Below, in pieces: positions 58,388 to 64,000 of a DNA stretch of 64,000 nt (its first letter is position 1; the number at the start of each line of letters is the position of its first letter). The stretch covers positions 1 to 64,000 of the forward strand of contig NZ_JBMERR010000023.1 in the NCBI RefSeq assembly GCF_048820915.1. The letters are read 5' to 3'. The DNA is from Cribrihabitans_A pelagius. GTDB lineage: Bacteria; Pseudomonadota; Alphaproteobacteria; Rhodobacterales; Rhodobacteraceae. Position numbers and translations under genes: made by a program. The notes beneath the pieces are model-generated. The model saw nothing but the letters and a program-made list of their open reading frames with translations, was not told the DNA's origin and made no database searches.

Positions 58388-59974
58388 ATGAGCGACTATA
58401 TCCAGTATCTGGCCAGCCAGGCGGCCGCGGGCAAACTGTCCCGCCGCGCCTTCCTCGGCAAGGCCGCCGCGCTGGGCTTTACCGCGGTATCCGCAAACCT
58501 GCTGATGTCCAATGCCGTGCAGGCAGCCGGTCCGCAGAAGGGCGGCACCATCAAGGCCGCGATCCAGGGCGGCAGCACCACCGACAGCCTGGATCCGGCC
58601 AGCACCACCAACACCGCGATGACCATGGTCAGCAAGCTGTGGGGCGAGCCGCTGATGGCTCTGGCGCCGGATGGCGGGCTGCAGCCGAAAGTGGCCGAAA
58701 GCGTCGAGGCCTCGGCCGACGCCAAGACCTGGACCTTCAAGATCCGCGACGGCGTCACCTTTTCCAACGGCAAGACCGTGACTGCCGAGGACGTGCTCGC
58801 CACCATCGAGCGCCACTCAGGCGAGGACACCAAATCGGGCGCGCTGGGGTTGTTGCGCGACATTGCGGCGATGCGGGCCGAGGGCAATGACTTCATCATC
58901 GAGCTAAAGACCGCGAACGCCGACCTGCCCTACCTGATGACCGACTACCACCTGCTGATCCAGCCCAATGGCGGCAAGGACGATCCGGCGGCGGCGATCG
59001 GCACCGGGCCGTACGTGCTGAAGGACGTCGACATGGGCGTGCGCTTCGTGGCGGAGAAGAACCCGGACTACTGGGACCCGGAACTGGGCCACGCCGACAC
59101 CATCGAAGTCCTCATCATCAACGACGATACCGCCCGCGTCGCGGCGCTGCAGTCCGGCCAGGTCGACATGATTGACCGGGTGCCGCCGCGCACCGCCAAG
59201 CTGGTCGACCGGGCGCCGGGCATCACCGTGCGCTCCACTGCCGGTCCGGGCCACTACGTGTTCATCATGCATTGCAACACGGCGCCGTTTGACAACAACG
59301 ACCTGCGCCTGGCGCTGAAGTACGCGATGGACCGGCAGGAAATGGTTGACAAGATCCTGCACGGCTACGGCTCCATCGGCAACGACAGCCCGATCAACGC
59401 CTCCTACCCGCTGTTCACCGAGGCCGAGCAGCGCGAGTACGACCCGGACAAGGCCAAGTTCCACTTCCAGAAGTCGGGTCATGACGGCGAGGTCCTGCTG
59501 CGCACCTCGGACAACTCCTTCCCCGGCGCACCGGATGCATCGGCGCTGTTCCAGCAGTCCTGCAACAATGCGGGCATAAAGCTGAACATCAAGCGCGAGC
59601 CCAGCGACGGCTACTGGTCGGAAGTCTGGAACAAGCAGCCCTTCTGCACCAGCTACTGGAGCGGCCGCCCGATCCAGGACCAGATGCTGTCGACCGCCTA
59701 CCTGTCGACCGCGGACTGGAACGACACCCGCTTCTTCAACGAGCAGTTCGACCAGCTGGTGGTGGCTGCGCGCGGCGAGCTGGACGAGGCCAAGCGGACC
59801 CAGATGTACGCCGACCTCTCCACCATGATCCGCGACGACGGCGGCCTGATCTGCCCGATGTTCAACGACTTCATCGGCGCCACCTCGGACCGCCTGGCGG
59901 GCTGGGTCGAGGACCACAAGGGTTTTGACCTGATGGACCTCTACGCTCCGATGAAAATGTGGGTTGCGGCCTAA
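58388..59974 (+). CDS. Peptide-type ABC transporter, Tat-exported substrate-binding protein
   Basis: The periplasmic binding protein of the importer, family 5 (DppA/OppA-like). The 528 residues start with a twin-arginine signal (KLSRRAFLGKAAALGFTAV, Arg-19/20, cleavage about Ala-46). The mature part has KTWTFKIRDGVTFSNGKTVT and AIGTGPYVLKDVDMGVRFVA, both family 5 hallmarks. Tat export suggests that it folds in the cytoplasm first. Ligand unknown. It is first in a four-gene operon and the stop is one base before the first permease. Confidence 0.93.
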   Translation: MSDYIQYLASQAAAGKLSRRAFLGKAAALGFTAVSANLLMSNAVQAAGPQKGGTIKAAIQGGSTTDSLDPASTTNTAMTMVSKLWGEPLMALAPDGGLQPKVAESVEASADAKTWTFKIRDGVTFSNGKTVTAEDVLATIERHSGEDTKSGALGLLRDIAAMRAEGNDFIIELKTANADLPYLMTDYHLLIQPNGGKDDPAAAIGTGPYVLKDVDMGVRFVAEKNPDYWDPELGHADTIEVLIINDDTARVAALQSGQVDMIDRVPPRTAKLVDRAPGITVRSTAGPGHYVFIMHCNTAPFDNNDLRLALKYAMDRQEMVDKILHGYGSIGNDSPINASYPLFTEAEQREYDPDKAKFHFQKSGHDGEVLLRTSDNSFPGAPDASALFQQSCNNAGIKLNIKREPSDGYWSEVWNKQPFCTSYWSGRPIQDQMLSTAYLSTADWNDTRFFNEQFDQLVVAARGELDEAKRTQMYADLSTMIRDDGGLICPMFNDFIGATSDRLAGWVEDHKGFDLMDLYAPMKMWVAA

Positions 59975-59975
59975 C

Positions 59976-60932
59976 ATGTCCCCAGTTGTCCGCCTTCTGG
60001 CTCAGCGCATTGCGCTGAGCCTTCTTCTCCTGTTGCTGATTTCCATGGTGATCTTCGCGGGCACGCTGATCCTGCCCGGCGACGTCGCCCAATCCATCCT
60101 CGGCCAGGGCGCAACACCCGAGGCGCTTGCGAACCTGCGCGCCGAGCTGGGGCTGAACGAACCCGCGCTGCAGCGTTATTTCTCGTGGCTGTCCGGCGCC
60201 CTGCACGGCGATCTTGGCACCGCGCTGACCAGCGGCCAGGACATTTCCTCGGCGCTTGCGGGCCGGTTCTGGAACACCCTCTTCCTCGCCTTCTGGGCCG
60301 CCGTCGTGGCCGTGCCGCTGGCGATCTTCCTCGGCCTTCTGGCCGTGCGCTTCAAGGACCGCTGGCCCGACAAGCTGATCTCGGGCGTTACCCTGGCGTC
60401 GATCTCGATCCCGGAATTCCTGATCGGCTACGTGCTGATGTATGTCATCGCCGTGCAGCTGCGCTGGTTCCCCTCGGTCGCCATGATCAACGACAGCATG
60501 TCGCTGTGGCAGAAGCTGAACTCCATCGCGCTGCCGATTGCCGTGCTCACGCTGGTGGTGCTCGCCCACATGATGCGCATGACCCGCGCCGCGATCCTGA
60601 ACGTGATGCAGTCGGCCTATATCGAGACCGCCGAGCTCAAGGGGCTCAACGCCTTCCAGGTGATCTACCGCCATGCCTTCCCGAACGCGATCGCGCCGAT
60701 CGTCAACGTGGTGATGCTGAACCTCGCCTATCTGGTGGTCGGCGTCGTGGTGATCGAGGTGGTGTTTGTCTACCCCGGCATGGGCCAGTATCTGGTTGAC
60801 CACGTGTCCAAGCGGGACGTGCCGGTGGTGCAGGCTTGCGGGCTGATCTTCGCTGCCGTCTACATCGGGCTCAACATGATTGCCGATATCGTCGCCATCC
60901 TGTCGAACCCGCGCCTGAGGCATCCGAAATGA
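59976..60932 (+). CDS. Peptide-type ABC transporter permease (DppB-like)
   Basis: A 318-residue inner-membrane permease with six helices. The N-terminal segment has the DppB/OppB pattern (RIALSLLLLLLISMVIFAGT, then PGDVAQSILGQGATPEALAN). The coupling loop ETAELKGLNAFQVIYRHAFP followed by NAIAPI is the EAA motif that docks with the ATPase. The start at 59976 is one base past the upstream stop. The gene ends in an ATGA overlap with the next permease. Confidence 0.94.
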   Translation: MSPVVRLLAQRIALSLLLLLLISMVIFAGTLILPGDVAQSILGQGATPEALANLRAELGLNEPALQRYFSWLSGALHGDLGTALTSGQDISSALAGRFWNTLFLAFWAAVVAVPLAIFLGLLAVRFKDRWPDKLISGVTLASISIPEFLIGYVLMYVIAVQLRWFPSVAMINDSMSLWQKLNSIALPIAVLTLVVLAHMMRMTRAAILNVMQSAYIETAELKGLNAFQVIYRHAFPNAIAPIVNVVMLNLAYLVVGVVVIEVVFVYPGMGQYLVDHVSKRDVPVVQACGLIFAAVYIGLNMIADIVAILSNPRLRHPK

Positions 60933-61744
60933 AGAATATTCCCGTTTCCGCCCTCATCGGGCTGTTCTTTACCGCGCTCTACTTCCTGGCCGCGATCTTT
61001 GCCCCGCTGCTGGCGCCCTATGGCGTCGGCGAAGTGGTGGGCGACGTCTGGGAGCCTTCGAGCGCCGAGTATCTGCTTGGCACCGACAACATCGGCCGCG
61101 ATCTCCTCAGCCGGATGATCTACGGCGGGCGCACCACCATCTTCATCGCCACCGCGGCGACGATCCTGTCCTTCACCACCGGCGCGGTGCTGGGCTTCAT
61201 CGCGGCGGAGGCCGGCGGCTGGCTCGACCAGGCGCTGTCGCGCTTCGTCGATCTCATCATGTCGATCCCGACGCTGATCTTCGCGCTGGTGGTGCTGTCG
61301 GTGACCCCCGTCACCATCCCGATGCTGATCCTGGTGATGGGTCTTCTCGATTCCACCCGCGTCTACCGCCTGGCCCGTGCCGTCGCCGTCGACATCGAGG
61401 TGATGGACTATGTCGAGGCCGCCCGCCTGCGCGGCGAGCGGACCGTCTGGATCATCTTCCGCGAGATCCTGCCCAACGCGCTGTCGCCGCTTGTCGCCGA
61501 GATGGGCCTGCGCTTCATCTTCATGGTGCTGTTCGTCTCCACCCTGTCCTTCCTGGGCCTTGGCGTGCAGCCGCCCGAGGCCGACTGGGGCGGGATCGTG
61601 AAGGAGAACAAGGACGGCATCGTCTACGGCATCCCCGCCGCCCTGCTGCCCGCCTTCGCCATCGCCACGCTGGCCATCTCGGTCAACCTGGTGGCTGACT
61701 GGGTGCTGAACCGGACAACCTCGCTGAAAGGAGGCCGCGGATGA
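60929..61744 (+). CDS. Peptide-type ABC transporter permease (DppC-like)
   Basis: A 271-residue permease. The N-terminus has LLGTDNIGRDLLSRMIYGGR, the classic DppC/OppC block, and the coupling loop is YVEAARLRGERTVWIIFREI followed by LPNALSP. Near the end LSFLGLGVQPPEADWGGIVK is also standard. ATG and TGA stop overlap upstream and downstream (ATGA both times), so all of the operon is translationally coupled. It pairs with the preceding DppB-like protein as the channel. Confidence 0.94.
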   Translation: MKNIPVSALIGLFFTALYFLAAIFAPLLAPYGVGEVVGDVWEPSSAEYLLGTDNIGRDLLSRMIYGGRTTIFIATAATILSFTTGAVLGFIAAEAGGWLDQALSRFVDLIMSIPTLIFALVVLSVTPVTIPMLILVMGLLDSTRVYRLARAVAVDIEVMDYVEAARLRGERTVWIIFREILPNALSPLVAEMGLRFIFMVLFVSTLSFLGLGVQPPEADWGGIVKENKDGIVYGIPAALLPAFAIATLAISVNLVADWVLNRTTSLKGGRG

Positions 61745-63378
61745 GCGATGCCCTGCTGAAAGTCCGCGACCTGAAAATCGGCGCGACCGTCTACCCGCCC
61801 GGCGAAAAGCCCAGGCCCATCGAGATCGTGCATGGGGTCAGCTTTGACCTCGCGCCCGGCAAGGTGCTGGGGCTGATCGGCGAATCCGGAGCCGGCAAGT
61901 CCACCATCGGGCTCGCCTCCATGGCCTACGGCCGCGGCGGCGTGGAGATCACCGGCGGCGAGGTCTGGGTCAACGGCCGCGACATTCTGAAGACCAGCCG
62001 CAAGGACGTGCGCCGCTTGCGCGGCGGCGAGGTCACTTATGTGTCGCAGTCCGCCGCTGCCTCCTTCAACCCGGCCAAGAAGATCATGGATCAGGTGGTC
62101 GAGGCGGCAGTGGAGCAGAAGAAGTTCTCCCGCAAGGAGGCCGAGGCCCGCGCGCGCGCGCTGTTTGCCAAGCTGGGCCTGCCCGATCCCGACAATATCG
62201 GTGAGCGCTACCCGCACCAGGTTTCCGGCGGCCAGCTGCAGCGCTGCATGACAGCGCTGGCGCTCTGCCCGGAGCCGGATCTGGTAGTCTTCGACGAGCC
62301 CACCACGGCGCTCGACGTGACCACCCAGATCGACGTCTTGATGGCGATCAAGGAAGCCATCCGCGACACCGGGGTTGCCGCGCTCTACATCACCCACGAC
62401 CTCGCGGTGGTGGCGCAGGTCAGCGACGACATCATGGTGCTGAAGATGGGCGACACCGTGGAATACGGCACCGTCGACCAGATCATCAACAACCCGCAGG
62501 AAGAGTACACCCAGGCGCTGGTCTCGGTGCGCTCGATCGAGCACGAGGAAAAGGCACCCACGCCGGAGCCGGTGCTGAGCGTGCGCAACATCACCGCGCG
62601 CTACAAGGGCACCAACTTCGACGTGCTGCACAATGTGAACGTCGACCTTTACCCGGGCCAGACGCTCGCGGTGGTGGGCGAGTCCGGCTCCGGCAAATCG
62701 ACGCTGGCGCGGGTGATCACCGGCCTCCTGCCGCCGCGCGAGGGCGAGATTCACTTTGCCGGACGCACCCTGTCGCCGGACCTCAAGGGCCGCTCGCGCG
62801 AAGATCTGCGCGAATTGCAGATGATCTACCAGATGGCGGATGTGGCGATGAACCCGCGCCAGACGGTGGGCACCATCATCGGCCGCCCGCTGGAGTTTTA
62901 CTTCGGCATGAAAGGCGCCGAAAAGCGCAAGCGCATCATCGAACTGCTGGACGAGATCGAGCTGGGCAAGGGCTTCATGGACCGTTACCCGGCGGAGCTG
63001 TCGGGCGGCCAGAAGCAGCGCGTCTGCATTGCCCGCTCGCTGGCGGCGAAGCCCAAGATGATCATCTGCGACGAGGTCACCTCGGCGCTCGACCCGCTGG
63101 TGGCGGATGGCATCCTGAAGCTCCTGCTGGAGCTGCAGAAGATCGAGGACGTCGCCTATCTCTTCATCACCCACGATCTGGCCACGGTGCGCGCGATTTC
63201 GGACAATATCGCGGTGATGTACCAGGGCCGGGTGCAGCGTTACGGCGGCAAGTCCGAAGTGCTGTCGCCGCCCTTCGACGATTACACTGACCTGCTGCTG
63301 AGCTCGGTGCCCGAGATGAAGCTCGGCTGGCTGGAAGAGGTGATCGCACACCGCAAGATGGAAAGCGCGGGCCACTAA
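61741..63378 (+). CDS. Dual ABC ATPase of the peptide-type importer
   Basis: A 545-residue cytoplasmic protein in which the two ATPases usually separate (DppD/DppF) are fused. Half 1: Walker A GESGAGKST, signature VSGGQLQR and Walker B LVVFDEPTTALD. Half 2: Walker A GESGSGKST, signature LSGGQKQR and Walker B MIICDEVTSALD. The segment after the Q loop in half 2 reads YQMADVAMNP where QDPxxSLNP is usual. Both halves seem able to bind ATP. It closes the operon; a terminator with tandem repeats follows. Confidence 0.95.
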   Translation: MSDALLKVRDLKIGATVYPPGEKPRPIEIVHGVSFDLAPGKVLGLIGESGAGKSTIGLASMAYGRGGVEITGGEVWVNGRDILKTSRKDVRRLRGGEVTYVSQSAAASFNPAKKIMDQVVEAAVEQKKFSRKEAEARARALFAKLGLPDPDNIGERYPHQVSGGQLQRCMTALALCPEPDLVVFDEPTTALDVTTQIDVLMAIKEAIRDTGVAALYITHDLAVVAQVSDDIMVLKMGDTVEYGTVDQIINNPQEEYTQALVSVRSIEHEEKAPTPEPVLSVRNITARYKGTNFDVLHNVNVDLYPGQTLAVVGESGSGKSTLARVITGLLPPREGEIHFAGRTLSPDLKGRSREDLRELQMIYQMADVAMNPRQTVGTIIGRPLEFYFGMKGAEKRKRIIELLDEIELGKGFMDRYPAELSGGQKQRVCIARSLAAKPKMIICDEVTSALDPLVADGILKLLLELQKIEDVAYLFITHDLATVRAISDNIAVMYQGRVQRYGGKSEVLSPPFDDYTDLLLSSVPEMKLGWLEEVIAHRKMESAGH

Positions 63379-63394
63379 GGCACAATCCCGCATG

Positions 63395-63465
63395 AACGCC
63401 TCCGCCCGTTGACCGGCCCGTGACTGGCCCGTGACTGGCCCGTGACCGGCGGGGGCGTTTTCCTT
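63395..63465 (+). terminator. Terminator of the ABC operon with tandem repeats in its loop
   Basis: AACGCCTCCGCCCG (63395-63408) pairs with CCGGCGGGGGCGTT (63446-63459), two mismatches, then TTTCCTTTTC. The loop contains the 11-base repeat CGTGACTGGCC four times, two copies exact (63407-63451). Confidence 0.6.
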
Positions 63466-63629
63466 TTCAACCTGCCGCTGTTTTATGGTAGTTTACTGGC
63501 ACCGACGCCAATGCGGCGGGTCCAGCCGCAATCAAACCAAAAACTCATTGAGCGCTGCCGTCTTCATGCAGGCCGCCCCGGGGACCGCCGGGCAGTTTCG
63601 CGTGTCCAGATTATTCGGGAGGACCTGCC

Positions 63630-64000
63630 ATGACAGATTGGGCAATTCACGGTTTGAGCATTTCCAACTGCAACTGCGTCCCCGGCTGCCCCTGCCAATT
63701 CTCGCAACTCCCAAGCGACGGCACCTGCGAGGCGATGATGACCTTTCGCATCGACAAGGGCCATCACGGCGACATATCGCTCGACGGTCTCAGCGCGGCG
63801 GTCCTCTACAAGTGGCCCGGCGCTGTGCACGAGGGCAACGGCGAGATGCAGATGATCATCGGCGATAACGCCTCGGACGAACAGCGCGCGGCGCTGGAAG
63901 CGATCATGCGCGGCGAGGACACCCAGGAATTTGCCACCATGTTCCATGTCTTCAGCACCATGAGCCCGACCAAGCACGAGACCCTGACTGCGCCGGTCTC
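63630..64000 (+). CDS. DUF1326 protein (cut by window edge)
   Basis: An ORF of 123 codons from ATG 63630 to the edge. It begins MTDWAIHGLSISNCNCVPGC followed by PCQF, the Cys-rich CNC..CPC start of DUF1326, and continues with EAMMTFRIDKGHHGDISLDG. Family members are small cytoplasmic proteins often encoded beside a DUF2182 membrane protein. The cysteines may bind a metal. GGGAGGACC precedes the ATG. The C-terminal part lies outside the window. Confidence 0.85.
   Translation, partial: MTDWAIHGLSISNCNCVPGCPCQFSQLPSDGTCEAMMTFRIDKGHHGDISLDGLSAAVLYKWPGAVHEGNGEMQMIIGDNASDEQRAALEAIMRGEDTQEFATMFHVFSTMSPTKHETLTAPV

Noticed and set aside
63407..63451. CRISPR-like short repeats
   Set aside because: The 11-base units are directly adjacent without spacers, so this is a simple tandem repeat.

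Overview
The window looks like chromosomal DNA of a marine alphaproteobacterium of the Rhodobacterales, Roseobacter group (Leisingera/Phaeobacter/Ruegeria-like). The evidence is high GC, a split propionyl-CoA carboxylase / methylmalonyl-CoA mutase cluster with an ScfR-type regulator, a choline-O-sulfate catabolic cluster with a BCCT-like carrier, DUF6497, DUF2927, DUF1127 and DUF1326 proteins, and an alphaproteobacterial class A RNase P RNA. Genus is inference; family-level placement is fairly safe. Almost all of the window reads as core genome. The only clear mobile DNA is the first 116 bases, the N-terminus of an IS5-family transposase running off the left edge.

Layout. 1-15.2 kb: propionyl-CoA assimilation (methylmalonyl-CoA mutase, PccA, PccB, and regulator PccR), interleaved with a sulfotransferase-like gene, small lipoproteins, a DcaP-type porin, a Rho-N-like small protein and a Bcr/CflA exporter. 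TTTGCAAA-type boxes lie upstream of pccB and pccR. 15.3-16.4 kb: small exported, membrane and YdcH-like genes. 16.5-23.5 kb: betA, betB, betC and betT on the minus strand with divergent betI; together they turn choline-O-sulfate and choline into glycine betaine. 23.6-29.6 kb: DMT exporter, pirin, LysE/LysR pair, an iodotyrosine-deiodinase-like flavoprotein, a membrane ClpP-like protein and YebC. 29.7-33.7 kb: two convergent SLC13/TrkA-C permeases. 33.9-38.3 kb: YmdB-like phosphodiesterase, VOC protein/LysR pair, 5-formyl-THF cyclo-ligase, MgtE. 38.4-42.6 kb: convergent guanine and 8-oxoguanine deaminases, HisN-type phosphatase, XRE regulator. 42.9-47.5 kb: quinone oxidoreductase, LysR/DUF1127 pair, BI-1 protein, acetyltransferase, small exported protein. 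47.7-57.3 kb: rpmG, rnpB, amidase, lipoprotein, gatCA, UlaG-like hydrolase, tag-aph-tadA operon, RluB-type pseudouridine synthase and a DUF2927 protein. 57.5-64 kb: dtd, a tightly overlapped four-gene peptide-type ABC importer operon, and a DUF1326 protein cut by the right edge.

The most interesting non-coding signals are two dispersed intergenic repeat families. Family 1 has three copies (about 202-281, 43967-44041, 52943-53017). Short conserved blocks alternate with two hairpins whose sequences differ but whose pairing is kept. Family 2 (best copies 23547-23595 and 39691-39738, with relatives at 19888 and 48557-48637) is a GC hairpin followed by a CTCCGGCGGG-ATATTT block, mostly just after a stop codon. 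I found no CRISPR array, prophage, tRNA or obvious defence island. No wholly new multi-gene system is evident. The best candidates for something undescribed are these repeat families, the TTTGCAAA palindromes of the propionate region, the IYD-like enzyme with its protease-like neighbour, and the exported Cys-rich/membrane protein pair after pccR.
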